NCBI GenBank assembly: GCA_051000345.1
Contig: JBPCOJ010000078.1
Coordinates: 1-28,907, forward strand
Length of the DNA stretch: 28,907 bases
Direction of reading: 5' to 3'
Source: JBHENC01 sp051000345
GTDB lineage: Bacteria; Acidobacteriota; Blastocatellia; Pyrinomonadales; Pyrinomonadaceae
In this document: positions 1-10,280 of the stretch, one piece after another
Layout of the letters: every line of letters starts with the position of its first letter
Position numbering within the stretch: position 1 is the first letter of the stretch
Notes under the pieces: model-generated
Told to the model about the DNA's origin: nothing
What the model saw: the letters and a program-made list of their open reading frames with translations, nothing else
The model's database searches: none
Position numbers and translations under genes: made by a program

Positions 1-422
1 TCGTCCATCTGCATCGTCGTCACGCCCGTTTCTTTTTCGCCGCGCACAATCGCCCAATTGACGGGCGCAGCGCCTCTGTATTTCGGAAGCAAAGAGAAAT
101 GCACGTTGATGCAACCAAAGCGCGGCGCATTCAAAAAGGCGGCAGGCAGAATGCGCCCGTAAGCGACGACCACTGCCGCATCCGCCTTGTGCGAAGCAAA
201 CAACTCAAGCGCTTCCGATGTCTTTATTTTCGCGGGTTGATGAACTGTAAGGTTATGCGCAAGCGCAAATTCTTTGACGGGCGGCAACTTCAATTTATTG
301 CCGCGTCCGGCGGGCTTGTCCGGCTGCGTCCACACAGCGACAATTTCATGCCCGTTGGCAAGGCAACGCTGCAATGTCGGCACAGCCGCTTCAGGCGTAC
401 CCATGAAAATCAAACGCAACAT
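1..422 (-). CDS. fmt: Methionyl-tRNA formyltransferase, 3' end cut by window edge
   Basis: This enzyme formylates initiator Met-tRNA using 10-formyl-tetrahydrofolate, in the cytoplasm. The visible 140 residues start MLRLIFMGTPEAAVPTL, the usual Fmt N-terminus. They continue through a KPAGRG segment and the substrate-binding stretch INVHFSLLPKYRGAAPVNWA, where Asn and His of INVH match the catalytic pair of the family. The reading frame runs off the left edge just before the expected catalytic Asp region, so about half the protein is missing from view. The ATG at 422 was chosen because it gives the canonical N-terminus. The gene lies 116 nt downstream of a P5C dehydrogenase gene, across a heptad inverted repeat, with def further upstream on the same strand. 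def and fmt are commonly adjacent in bacteria, so the intervening dehydrogenase is the oddity. Confidence 0.93.
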   Translation of the reverse strand, partial: MLRLIFMGTPEAAVPTLQRCLANGHEIVAVWTQPDKPAGRGNKLKLPPVKEFALAHNLTVHQPAKIKTSEALELFASHKADAAVVVAYGRILPAAFLNAPRFGCINVHFSLLPKYRGAAPVNWAIVRGEKETGVTTMQMD

Positions 423-429
423 AATAGAA

Positions 430-538
430 AGCAGTATTCAGAAGTCAGGAATCAGAAGACAGAATAAAAGCAAGAGATAGCCGAACGTGAATCGAAAGCG
501 CTTTCTGTTCTTCCTATTCTGTCTCCTGACTTCTGCTC
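430..538. repeat. Heptad-built inverted repeat A (rocA-fmt spacer)
   Basis: The left arm is 439-450 plus 458-466 and the right arm is 515-535, giving 12 + 9 perfectly complementary pairs. The left arm carries one extra heptad (451-457) that the right arm lacks. Left-arm units read CAGAAGT, CAGGAAT, CAGAAGA, CAGAATA. The repeat starts 3 nt after the dehydrogenase stop codon and fills the spacer before fmt. It is the same type of element as those near 4562, 16455, 17585 and 22116. Confidence 0.85.
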
Positions 539-2134
539 TTAAATTGCCGCGCGCTTCTCTGCTTGCTTCAATTCGTAAGCGCCGATTTTTGTGGACAAGA
601 CTTTGGCTTGCATGAAGAGGCCAAGGTAATCGCGCCCGCCCGCTTTGGAATCCGTGCCGGACATGTTAAAGCCGCCGAACGGATGTACGCCGACGAGCGC
701 GCCCGTGCATTTGCGATTCAAATAAAGATTGCCGACATGGAACTCTTGCCGCGCCTGTTCGAGCTTCGCAGGATCGTTCGTGTAAACCGCGCCGGTCAAG
801 CCATACTGCGTATCGTTCGCAATCTTCAAAGCATCATCGAAATTCTCTGCGCGGATAACGGCGAGCACCGGCCCGAAGATTTCTTCCTGCTCGATTGTTC
901 CGCCCGCCTTCACGTCTGCGATAACCGTCGGCTCGATAAAGAAGCCTTGCTCGCCGTCTGCGCCGCCGCCCGTGAGCACGCGCCCGCCTTCGGCTTTGCC
1001 TTTTTCGATGTACTCGTTAATCGTCTTGAAAGCTTTTTGATTGATGACGGCGGACATGCCCGTGGCGGGCTCTGTCGGATCGCCGACCTTCAATTTTTCC
1101 GTGCGCTCGACAATCTTTTCGAGCATCGAATCGTAAACATCCGTGTGAACGATGGCGCGCGAACAGGCCGAACATTTTTGTCCCTGAAAGCCGAACGCGG
1201 ACTGCACGACGCCCGTCGCCGCCGCATCCAAATCCGTGTCTGCGTCAACGATGATCGCGTCCTTTCCGCCCATCTCAGCGACGACGCGCTTGATCCAGAT
1301 TTGCCCTTCGCTCACTTTCGCCGCGCGCTCGTTGACGCGCAACCCTATTTCCTTTGAACCCGTGAAAGCGATAAAGCGCGTTTTCGGATGATCTACTACG
1401 ACATCGCCGACTTCCGCGCCCGATCCGGTCATAAAATTAACGACGCCCGATGGCATCCCTGCTTCTTCCAATAGTTCATAAAATTTATAAGCGATTGTCG
1501 GCGCATCCGATGACGGTTTCAACACGACCGTATTGCCCGTTACTGCCGCCGCGACAGTCATGCCCGCCATAATCGCCAGCGGAAAATTCCAAGGCGGAAT
1601 CACGCATCCGACGCCGAGCGGAATATAGTGCAGCTCGTTTTCTTCGCCTTCGATTTTCGTGAGAGGTTGCGGCGCGGCATAACGCAGCATCTCGCGCGCA
1701 TAGAAATCGCAGAAATCAATCGCCTCCGCCGTGTCGCCGTCGGCTTCCGCCCAAGTCTTCCCGACTTCGTAAACCATCCACGCGGACATTTCATGCTTGC
1801 GCTCGCGCAACAACTCCGTCGTGCGAAAAAGAATCGCGGCGCGTTCTTCGGCGGGCGTGCGCGACCATGTTTTGAAGGTCTCGAACGCCGTCTCGACAGC
1901 CCGACTCGCCAACTCCTTCGTCGCTTTTTGAAACCGCCCGACGACTTCCGTTCGCCGCGCCGGATTAATGCTCTCGAACTTGTCTTCAGTCTCGATACGC
2001 TCGCCGCCGATCACCAGCGGATACTCTTTTCCTAACTCGCCTTTAACCTTTCCAATCGCCGCGCGCATCAAACGCGCATTCTCTTCCTTGCTGAAATCCG
2101 TAAACGGCTCATTGCGAAATTCGCCCTGCTGCAT
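539..2134 (-). CDS. rocA: 1-pyrroline-5-carboxylate dehydrogenase (L-glutamate gamma-semialdehyde dehydrogenase)
   Basis: This NAD-dependent enzyme oxidises glutamate gamma-semialdehyde to glutamate, the second step of proline (and arginine/ornithine) catabolism. The 531 residues cover a complete aldehyde dehydrogenase: the NAD-binding region with PPWNFPLAI at about 180-188, the FTGS motif at about 257-260, general-base Glu287 in AEMGGKDA, and catalytic Cys321 in GFQGQKCSACSR. Length and the N-terminal FTDFSKEENARLMRAAI segment match the RocA-type monofunctional family rather than the bifunctional PutA. The ATG at 2134 has a good GAGAGGGA ribosome site upstream. No proline dehydrogenase gene is in view. 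It sits between def and fmt on one strand, which is unusual for a catabolic gene. The symbol pruA would be equally fair. Confidence 0.92.
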   Translation of the reverse strand: MQQGEFRNEPFTDFSKEENARLMRAAIGKVKGELGKEYPLVIGGERIETEDKFESINPARRTEVVGRFQKATKELASRAVETAFETFKTWSRTPAEERAAILFRTTELLRERKHEMSAWMVYEVGKTWAEADGDTAEAIDFCDFYAREMLRYAAPQPLTKIEGEENELHYIPLGVGCVIPPWNFPLAIMAGMTVAAAVTGNTVVLKPSSDAPTIAYKFYELLEEAGMPSGVVNFMTGSGAEVGDVVVDHPKTRFIAFTGSKEIGLRVNERAAKVSEGQIWIKRVVAEMGGKDAIIVDADTDLDAAATGVVQSAFGFQGQKCSACSRAIVHTDVYDSMLEKIVERTEKLKVGDPTEPATGMSAVINQKAFKTINEYIEKGKAEGGRVLTGGGADGEQGFFIEPTVIADVKAGGTIEQEEIFGPVLAVIRAENFDDALKIANDTQYGLTGAVYTNDPAKLEQARQEFHVGNLYLNRKCTGALVGVHPFGGFNMSGTDSKAGGRDYLGLFMQAKVLSTKIGAYELKQAEKRAAI

Positions 2135-2255
2135 AATTCGTTCCCTCTCAATGATAATTTTTCGTCATACTATCACACCGCGTAAAACAAAACGCGACTC
2201 CCGCGCATCGCACACGACAGCCGCATTACCTGTTGAGGTCTCTTTATCCTAACAG

Positions 2256-2777
2256 CTAATCCCACTCGCCCAGCTTCTGCAACTTCCTGATCCGGCGCTT
2301 GACCATCTCGCGCTTCAAAGTCGTCGTGCGATCCAGAAACACAATCCCGTCGCAGTGATCCGTTTCATGCAACATGCACCTCGCGGTGAGTTCCGAGCCG
2401 TCAATCTCGAACTCCTTTCCGTTCACGTCCTTCGCACGCACGACGGCGCGCAGACTTCTATTCACAGGAAAAAAGATGCCCGGAAACGACAAACAGCCTT
2501 CCTCGCCGTACTGCTCATCTTCGACCATTACGATCTCCGGGTTAATCATCGCAATCTTCTGCGCAGGATCATGCCCGCCCGAACAATCCATCACAAACAC
2601 ACGCTTCGACACATTCACCTGCGGCGCAGCCAACCCCACACCCGGCGCGTCATACATCGTCTCGAACATATCATTCACCAACTTCTTCAACTCATCATCG
2701 AACCCCGTCACCGCCACAGGCTCGCCCGGCGCAAGCAACACAGGGTCAGGGTATTTTACGATTTTCAATAAAGCCAC
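2256..2777 (-). CDS. def: Peptide deformylase
   Basis: This metalloenzyme removes the formyl group from nascent proteins as they leave the ribosome. The 173-residue protein shows all three family motifs in order: GVGLAAPQ (about 47-54), EEGCLSFPG (about 93-101, metal-ligand Cys) and HETDHCDG (HExxH-type site with two metal-ligand His and catalytic Glu). Length is typical. The start is a GTG at 2777, preceded by AGGAT about 10 nt upstream, and gives MALLKIVKYPDPVL, the usual N-terminus. It lies 74 nt downstream of hicA and 121 nt upstream of the dehydrogenase gene, all on the minus strand. Confidence 0.95.
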   Translation of the reverse strand: MALLKIVKYPDPVLLAPGEPVAVTGFDDELKKLVNDMFETMYDAPGVGLAAPQVNVSKRVFVMDCSGGHDPAQKIAMINPEIVMVEDEQYGEEGCLSFPGIFFPVNRSLRAVVRAKDVNGKEFEIDGSELTARCMLHETDHCDGIVFLDRTTTLKREMVKRRIRKLQKLGEWD

Positions 2778-2851
2778 TTTAATATCCTCTTAATTAAGCG
2801 CAACTCTGGGGAGCTACCTATTTCAATCTACTATTCCTCTTAGCTAACAAC

Positions 2852-3076
2852 TCAAAGCAGAGCCTTAAATTCATCAACGGTCAGCCCGGCCTGTTTAATA
2901 ATGGCTCGGAGTGTTCCCTTGGCGACTTCATGGTGATCCGGCACAACGAGACGGCGATATGGAGAGGCGCCTTGTCTAAGAACAATGTGGCTTCCGCGCT
3001 GGCGGTCTTGTTCGTAGCCGATCTTACGTAAAGCCTTGATTATTTCGCGACCGGAGACAGAGGGTAAGCTGCTCAC
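2852..3076 (-). CDS. hicA: HicA-family mRNA interferase toxin
   Basis: HicA toxins have a small dsRBD-like fold and cleave mRNA when not bound by HicB. This 74-residue protein has the family layout: an N-terminal SGREIIKALRKIGYE helix, the catalytic His at about residue 30 in RQRGSHIVL, a VVPDHHEVAKGTLRAIIKQAG segment and a C-terminal helix. The start codon is GTG at 3076, only 2 nt after the stop of hicB, so translation is probably coupled. The antitoxin-first order is the less common arrangement for toxin-antitoxin pairs in general but is frequent in hic loci. Nothing suggests that it is broken. Confidence 0.9.
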   Translation of the reverse strand: MSSLPSVSGREIIKALRKIGYEQDRQRGSHIVLRQGASPYRRLVVPDHHEVAKGTLRAIIKQAGLTVDEFKALL

Positions 3077-3078
3077 CG

Positions 3079-3285
3079 CTACACCTCGACTAACTCTTCA
3101 GTGATCGGTGGCGGAACGGCGTCGCCGTGAGCTTCCAGGCTTTCAAGATACACGGCGATGGCTTCCTTGATGTTTTCGACGGCCTGATCTCTCGTCGCTC
3201 CCTGAGAAATACAGCCGGGCAAGGCAGGCACTTCGGCGACGTACATGCCGTCTTCATCCTGTTCGACTAGGACGCGGTATTTCAT
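3079..3285 (-). CDS. hicB: HicB-family antitoxin (short form)
   Basis: This 68-residue protein is a minimal HicB. It begins MKYRVLVEQDEDGMYVAEVPALPGC and continues with SQGATRDQAVENIKEAIAVYLE, the partial RNase H-like fold that covers the HicA active site. Longer HicB proteins add a C-terminal ribbon-helix-helix or HTH DNA-binding domain. That domain is absent here, so classic operator autoregulation by HicB alone is doubtful. A GGAGA ribosome site lies 6 nt before the ATG at 3285. The gene is 92 nt downstream of aroC on the same strand. Confidence 0.88.
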   Translation of the reverse strand: MKYRVLVEQDEDGMYVAEVPALPGCISQGATRDQAVENIKEAIAVYLESLEAHGDAVPPPITEELVEV

Positions 3286-3377
3286 AGTTATCTCCGAACA
3301 TAATTGTTATTCACCCGACAACATAGATTTGCCCGAACGCGAGGCATAAGCTCTGGATTAAAGTATAACTTCCTCAA

Positions 3378-4547
3378 TTAGTATTCGCGCAACTGCCCGC
3401 AATAGCCGTCGAAGTTGCGTCGCATTTCTTCTAAACTATCACCGCCGAATTTGTCGCGCATCGCGTTTGCTAAGACGAGTGCGACCATGCTTTCGCCGAT
3501 GACGCCCGCCGCCGGGACTGCCGTCGTGTCGGAGCGCTCGAAGGCGGCGAGGTCTTCTTGTTTGGTGTCGATGTCAACGGAGCGGAGCGGGCGGCGAAGT
3601 GTCGAGATGGGTTTCAGGTAGCCGCGCGCGCGAAGTTCTTCGCCGTTGGTGATGCCGCCTTCGAGTCCGCCTGCGCGGTTTGTCGGGCGCGAGAAGTTTT
3701 TAGAACCGGCATCGTAAGTTATTTCGTCGTGAACTTTTGAGCCGGGCAAATTGGCGGCTTCCACTCCCGCGCCGATTGAGACGGCTTTGACCGCAGGGAT
3801 GGACATAAGTGCTTGCGCGAGTCGCCCGTCTAGTTTTTGATCCCAAGCGGTGTGCGAGCCTAAGCCCGGCACAAGCCCGCGCGTGACGACTTCAAAGATG
3901 CCGCCGAGCGTGTCGCCTTCGCGCCGCTTTTCGTCTATTAATTTAATCATGCGCGTTTGCGCTTCAGCGTCGGCGCAGCGAAGCGGCGCGTCGTCGGGGA
4001 CGGCGATGATTTCGTTCCAAGCGATTTCGAGCGGCGCGTCGGGAATGCCGCCGAGTTGGACGACGTGGCTCGCAATTTCAACGTCGAAGGCGGCGAGGAG
4101 TTGTTTGGCGAGAGCGCCGCAGGCGACGCGCGCGGCTGTTTCGCGTGCGGAGGCGCGTTCGAGTATGTTGCGCAGATCGCGCGCGCCGTATTTTTGACCG
4201 CCCGCGAGGTCTGCATGGCCGGGACGCGGACGCCGCACACGGCGAGATTTTTCCGCAGGCACATCAACGTACTCGCTCGCCATCACATCCGTCCAATTCT
4301 TCCAATCCTTGTTTTCGATGGAGAGCGCGATGGGCGAACCGAGTGTTAAGCCATGCCGCACGCCGCTTAAAATCAACGCGTGATCCTGCTCGATCTTCAT
4401 CCGCCCGCCGCGCCCGTAGCCCCACTGCCGCCGCCGCAATTCCACATCAATACGCGCAACATCAACAGGCAAGCCCGCTGGCAAACCTTCGACGATGGCG
4501 ACGAGCGAACGCCCGTGCGATTCTCCGGCAGTGGTGAAATGAAACAT
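3378..4547 (-). CDS. aroC: Chorismate synthase
   Basis: This FMN-dependent enzyme converts 5-enolpyruvylshikimate-3-phosphate to chorismate, the last common step of aromatic biosynthesis. The protein starts MFHFTTAGESHGRSLVAIVEG, containing the first family signature with its catalytic His. It also shows RRRQWGYGRGGRMKIE, the RPGHADLAGGQKY motif, SARETAARVA and GGLEGGITNGE near the FMN site. Length is about 389 residues, normal for the family. A TTG two codons upstream (4553) is in frame, but the ATG at 4547 gives the canonical start. No clear Shine-Dalgarno sequence precedes it, and the leader is largely a heptad inverted repeat. It follows uvrB by about 85 nt on the same strand. Confidence 0.95.
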   Translation of the reverse strand: MFHFTTAGESHGRSLVAIVEGLPAGLPVDVARIDVELRRRQWGYGRGGRMKIEQDHALILSGVRHGLTLGSPIALSIENKDWKNWTDVMASEYVDVPAEKSRRVRRPRPGHADLAGGQKYGARDLRNILERASARETAARVACGALAKQLLAAFDVEIASHVVQLGGIPDAPLEIAWNEIIAVPDDAPLRCADAEAQTRMIKLIDEKRREGDTLGGIFEVVTRGLVPGLGSHTAWDQKLDGRLAQALMSIPAVKAVSIGAGVEAANLPGSKVHDEITYDAGSKNFSRPTNRAGGLEGGITNGEELRARGYLKPISTLRRPLRSVDIDTKQEDLAAFERSDTTAVPAAGVIGESMVALVLANAMRDKFGGDSLEEMRRNFDGYCGQLREY

Positions 4548-4561
4548 ATTCAAGATAAGAA

Positions 4562-4628
4562 AGATGTCAGATGTTAGATACTAGACGTCAGTTAAATGCT
4601 AAAAACTAACATCTAGCATCCGACATCT
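4562..4628. repeat. Heptad-built inverted repeat B (uvrB-aroC spacer)
   Basis: The left arm has four units (AGATGTC, AGATGTT, AGATACT, AGACGTC; 4562-4589) plus AGT. The right arm (4605-4628), read on the other strand, has AGATGTC, GGATGCT, AGATGTT plus AGT. The arms therefore differ by exactly one 7-nt unit. The right arm ends 4 nt from the uvrB stop codon. In the transcript it would form a long hairpin between uvrB and aroC. Confidence 0.88.
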
Positions 4629-4632
4629 GCTT

Positions 4633-6621
<1,989 letters not shown>

Positions 6622-6710
6622 TGAAGGAGAATCTTTCTTCGGGAGAAAGTAGCGCGCGAACTGCTCATTGTCTGCAACAGCCGCGCGGCGGTGTTGTTAT
6701 CCAAAACTCT

Positions 6711-6740
6711 ATTATACGAAAGGACGCGCGATGCGGGCAA
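6711..6740 (-). promoter_or_regulatory. Likely sigma70 promoter of uvrB
   Basis: On the minus strand, TTGCCC (6735-6740) and a perfect TATAAT (6711-6716) are separated by 18 nt. The predicted start site is about 80-85 nt upstream of the uvrB ATG. The -35 box lies in the loop of a 13-bp hairpin and the spacer contains one of its arms. No LexA-like box is evident beside it. Confidence 0.6.
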
Positions 6741-6760
6741 ATCCACGTCGCGCGTCCTTT
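6719..6760 (-). terminator. Hairpin, probable terminator of the HEAT-protein gene
   Basis: Arms 6719-6731 and 6748-6760 form a perfect 13-bp GC-rich stem with a 16-nt loop, 43 nt downstream of the HEAT gene's stop codon. On the minus strand the stem is followed by only three T residues and then the TATAAT box of the uvrB promoter, so it is a terminator-like hairpin with a short U tract. Confidence 0.55.
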
Positions 6761-6802
6761 GAAAGTTATTCGAGTGCTGAACTTATTTAGCGTCTAATTC
6801 AA

Positions 6803-9800
6803 TTAAGCTGCCGACGAAGCATCGGGTGATGTCTGGCTGCTGATTTGATAAATCGCTTCCATCACGGCGGAGCGCACTTCTGTCGGCAGCGATCCGCGCA
6901 CGGCGAGACGGCGAAACGCGGGCAGGATTTCCTGTTGTCCGCTTAAAGCCAAAAGCTTAACGACTGCCAGACGTACTTCGTTGTTCGGATGATCTTCGAT
7001 GGCCTTCATCAAGGGCTGCACTTCGCCTGCCTTCGACATCAGGAACAGCAAGGAAAAGGCGTCGTATGTTTTCTCGCGGCTTTCGCCCATCAAATGACCG
7101 ATGGCATCTGCGGCGAGGCCGGAAGAAGCGAGCGCGGAGCCGATTTTGCGGCGGCGTTCGGGCGGCGCTTCACGCAGCGCGCGCGTAAAGGAAGCGGCGC
7201 GATCAGGATTGAGGTTAAAGAGCGAGCGGGCGGCGGCGTTGCTTACTTCCTGCGAAGGGTCATCGAAGGCGGCGCTTATTTCGCGGAACGAGTCTTCGCC
7301 GCTGACGCGCGCGAGGTCTTCGACGGCTGATGCGCGTTCCGTAGGGTCTTCGCTGGCGAGCCGATGCAAAATCGCACTCGGCACTGCGGAGAGGTCTTCG
7401 CCAAACGGCGCAAGGCCTTTATCTGAAACGGCAACGTCGATTCCCTTTGCAGTCGGCGCGGCTGAAATATGCGGACGCGTTTCTTCAACTATTTCAGGCG
7501 TGATCGGCGCGGCTGCTTCCTCGATATACGGAGCATTGAAAGCAGGCGTCGCTTCAATTACCGGCTCGGCGATAAAGTATTCCGGCGCAGCTTCATTACC
7601 GGCGATTGTGTTTGCGACGGCTTCATCCGCCGCGTTCGTCTCGATTACATGTTGGGCGGTGGAAAACGAAATAGGCGCGGCGTGGCTAACAATCTCCGGC
7701 TCGCTCATGTCAACTTCGACCCAGCCCTCTGCCGCCCCCGCGTCGTCGTGGCGCTCGATCAAAGGGTCTGGCGTGTACGCGATTGACGGCACTGCGTCGG
7801 AAACATTTGAGGAAGCTTCGGTGAGTTCCTGTTGCGGAGACAGCGGCGGCGCAAATTGGGTCGCGGTGATCGCGTCATCAGCGAAATTGCTCTCGAAGAC
7901 CGACGGCGACACGGCGCTTTCTTCCGTATTAAAAGATGGCTCGCTGGCAAGCGCCGTAGGCTGTGCGTCTTCATGCGCAGCTTCGATAAAGGAGTGATCG
8001 GGCGCGACGGGCGGCGCGGATTCAATCGTTGCCGAACTTGTTTCAGCAACGGGCGCAAATGAATCTTCGACGGCGTTTGCGGTGTGCGTCGTTTCAGTCG
8101 CGGCAATTATCTGCGGTTCGACGTTTACCGGCGCGGCTTCGATGGTCGGCGTTTCTTCTTCTGCGGCAACGAACGGCGCGGCAGTTTCAACGACAGCAGT
8201 TTCGGCGACGACGGGTTCAGCGATGGTAGATTCGGCGACAACGGGCGGCGCGGGCGTTGTTGCGGCGGCGGCAATCGGCGGCGGTTCTATTTTTTCTTGG
8301 CCGATGACGCACGCTTCGATGGCTCTTTGAATCAATGCGCGCGGAATTTTGCGGTTTCTTTCCTTGCGATTCTTTTCGCTGTTGCGCAAGGCTTCGAGCG
8401 GCGCGACGGCCTGCGGGTCGCGCACTTCGGCGAGCGCTTCGACGGCGGCGCGGCGCACTTCGGGCGAAGAATCTTCGAGCGCGGCCACTAGATACGGCGT
8501 CGCGGCGGTGTCGCGCACGAGGCCTAAGTGTCGCGCGGCGGAAGTGCGTTCGGCAGGCGCGGTGGCTGTGCTTAAATCATTCGCCGCTTCGTCAAAGTAA
8601 CCATGCTTGATAAAAGCGGCGCGGGCGTTGTCGCGCTTTTGCGCGTTGCGCCCGGCGAGCGCGGCAAGAAGCCCTGCGACGATTATCTGGCGCGCGCCGG
8701 GGTCTCTTGCGCCGATGATCGTTTCATCGTAAGGCTCACCCGCCAGCAAGTTTTGCGTTTCTATTTCGGCGCGCTCGACATCAACGGCTGGCGCAATCGG
8801 TTCGATTTCCTTTGTCGCTTCGTCGGCGACAAAGTGCGAAGCATCAGTGTATGAAGACTCTTGCGGCGCAGTCGAAGCAGCGGCGACAGTGGATAGAGTT
8901 GCGGCTTCGGCGACGTTGGCAGCGGTGGGCGAAAAATTTGCGCTGGCGATGTCATGCGCGGAGGCATCGGGTTCAGGAAGCGACGGCACATCGTCGTCTA
9001 ACGAAGCGAGAGTATTTTGTCTGATCGCTGCCTGTTGCGCGGAAGCCGCCGCTGCGTCCGGTCGCCCGCTGCTCCCGGAGCGCATCGCAAAGGCGAGGCC
9101 GAGCGCGCCGAGCACGAGCGCGGCAATTAGCGCAAGAAGCCAATTGCGCGCGACGACTGCGCCGAACGAAGTTGCCGTGGCGGTTGATGTTGTCGCAGAG
9201 ACATCGTTCGCGCCTGAAGTGTTCGGCGCAAGCGGCGCGGATTGAGTTTGCTGCGCGATTTCATCGGCGGGCGGCGCGACAGACGGCGATGCGGCGGTAG
9301 CGGCGTTTGTCGCTGCAGCGTTTGTCGCTGCATTAGAGTTAGAAGATTGTGCTTGCGTCGGAAAGCCGGAATTGAGCGATGGCAAAGACGCGGCATTATT
9401 CGGCGTCGATTGTTGCTGCTGCTGTTGCGTCGGCTGTGCCGTTGATCGGACGTTCTCGCTTGACTGCGGATTATTACGCGTGCCGGGAACGTTCGGCTGT
9501 CGCGTCTCGTTGGGAACGGCTCGCGTATTGGGTTGCTGATTCGATGAAATATTCGGCTGTGTTGTTTCGTTTACGCGCGGAGTAATCGCAGGCTTCTGTG
9601 TTCCGTCGTTTTTTTGAGCGGGCTTCTGGTCGGACTTTTGATTTGCCTTCGGATTGTTTGTGCTGACGGCAGTGGGCGCGGCGTTGGGAGCGGAAAAGAC
9701 AACGTCCAGCTTATTGAATTTTTGGCTGACGCGCGCGGCGGTTCCCGGCTGTAGTTGGAATGAGATGACGGCATCGCCGCCGCGCTTTTGCACCTGCACG

Positions 9801-10174
9801 TTCTCGAAGCCGCGCCCGTGCACGCCGCCCGCGACTTGCGGCGCATCCGCTTCCGGTATGACGACGTAAAAGCGATTGCCGCTGCGATAGGCCGAGTAGT
9901 CGTTGAGCACGCCGTCGGAAGCAATCGTCACGCGCGAGCCTTCGGAAGTATCGCTGATGCGCGGCGCGGTCAGCTTTTTACGCAAAGACTTTTGCTGCGC
10001 CGTCGCGTTGGCATTCGGTGTCGCCTGCGGTTTCGATGTGGGCTGCCTTCTTTTTTGCGCGGCGGTTTGCGGCACGCTCACAATAAGCGCGATCAAAAAC
10101 AATAGAAACGGCGCGGCGATGTTTGTGAATCGCGGGCGGCGAAGATTAGATGAACAAGACATTGTATATTTCAT
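6803..10174 (-). CDS. AMIN-like/HEAT-repeat membrane protein (downstream paralog)
   Basis: No specific function is recognised. Starting from the ATG at 10174 (residue 19 of an open frame from 10228), the 1123-residue protein has a signal peptide (hydrophobic FLLFLIALIVSV, then AQKRR). Next comes a beta-rich AMIN-like domain (about 73-162; contains GSRVTIASDG, RFYVVIPEAD and FNKLDVVF). A long Asn/Gln/Pro/Thr-rich linker with a six-Gln run follows, then one membrane span (NWLLALIAALVLGALGLAFAM, about 344-364). The cytoplasmic part has HEAT-like repeats at about 490-635, an Ala/Glu/Pro-rich acidic spacer, and a second HEAT block over the last 170 residues. Topology would place the AMIN-like domain outside and the HEAT repeats inside. 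The C-terminal 150 residues closely resemble those of the gene directly upstream. A second ATG at 10162 is also possible, and no clear ribosome site separates the two. Confidence 0.8.
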   Translation of the reverse strand: MKYTMSCSSNLRRPRFTNIAAPFLLFLIALIVSVPQTAAQKRRQPTSKPQATPNANATAQQKSLRKKLTAPRISDTSEGSRVTIASDGVLNDYSAYRSGNRFYVVIPEADAPQVAGGVHGRGFENVQVQKRGGDAVISFQLQPGTAARVSQKFNKLDVVFSAPNAAPTAVSTNNPKANQKSDQKPAQKNDGTQKPAITPRVNETTQPNISSNQQPNTRAVPNETRQPNVPGTRNNPQSSENVRSTAQPTQQQQQQSTPNNAASLPSLNSGFPTQAQSSNSNAATNAAATNAATAASPSVAPPADEIAQQTQSAPLAPNTSGANDVSATTSTATATSFGAVVARNWLLALIAALVLGALGLAFAMRSGSSGRPDAAAASAQQAAIRQNTLASLDDDVPSLPEPDASAHDIASANFSPTAANVAEAATLSTVAAASTAPQESSYTDASHFVADEATKEIEPIAPAVDVERAEIETQNLLAGEPYDETIIGARDPGARQIIVAGLLAALAGRNAQKRDNARAAFIKHGYFDEAANDLSTATAPAERTSAARHLGLVRDTAATPYLVAALEDSSPEVRRAAVEALAEVRDPQAVAPLEALRNSEKNRKERNRKIPRALIQRAIEACVIGQEKIEPPPIAAAATTPAPPVVAESTIAEPVVAETAVVETAAPFVAAEEETPTIEAAPVNVEPQIIAATETTHTANAVEDSFAPVAETSSATIESAPPVAPDHSFIEAAHEDAQPTALASEPSFNTEESAVSPSVFESNFADDAITATQFAPPLSPQQELTEASSNVSDAVPSIAYTPDPLIERHDDAGAAEGWVEVDMSEPEIVSHAAPISFSTAQHVIETNAADEAVANTIAGNEAAPEYFIAEPVIEATPAFNAPYIEEAAAPITPEIVEETRPHISAAPTAKGIDVAVSDKGLAPFGEDLSAVPSAILHRLASEDPTERASAVEDLARVSGEDSFREISAAFDDPSQEVSNAAARSLFNLNPDRAASFTRALREAPPERRRKIGSALASSGLAADAIGHLMGESREKTYDAFSLLFLMSKAGEVQPLMKAIEDHPNNEVRLAVVKLLALSGQQEILPAFRRLAVRGSLPTEVRSAVMEAIYQISSQTSPDASSAA
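9303..9332. repeat. 15-bp tandem duplication in linker coding region
   Basis: Two identical copies of GCGTTTGTCGCTGCA (9303-9317 and 9318-9332) lie in the segment coding the Ala/Thr/Asn linker of the HEAT protein, producing repeated AATNA. A CTG/TTG-rich run at about 9411-9428 encodes six Gln. Both look like slippage expansion in an unconstrained linker. Confidence 0.8.
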
Positions 10175-10280
10175 TGGGGCAGTCGAATCCGAGAAAAGTT
10201 TAATGACGCCGTGCATTATGCAACGCAAAGCGGCTTCTTGTCACCACAGATTTCCCTGCCGGAGCAATATTTTCGATTGC

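Noticed and set aside
563..1357. Long open frame opposite the P5C dehydrogenase gene
   Set aside because: It is antisense to a well-conserved enzyme. Long complementary frames are expected from the GC-rich codon bias, and the translation resembles no family.
7101..7997. 298-codon Ser/Ala-rich open frame opposite the downstream HEAT gene
   Set aside because: The composition simply mirrors the Ala/Glu/Pro-rich low-complexity region on the coding strand.
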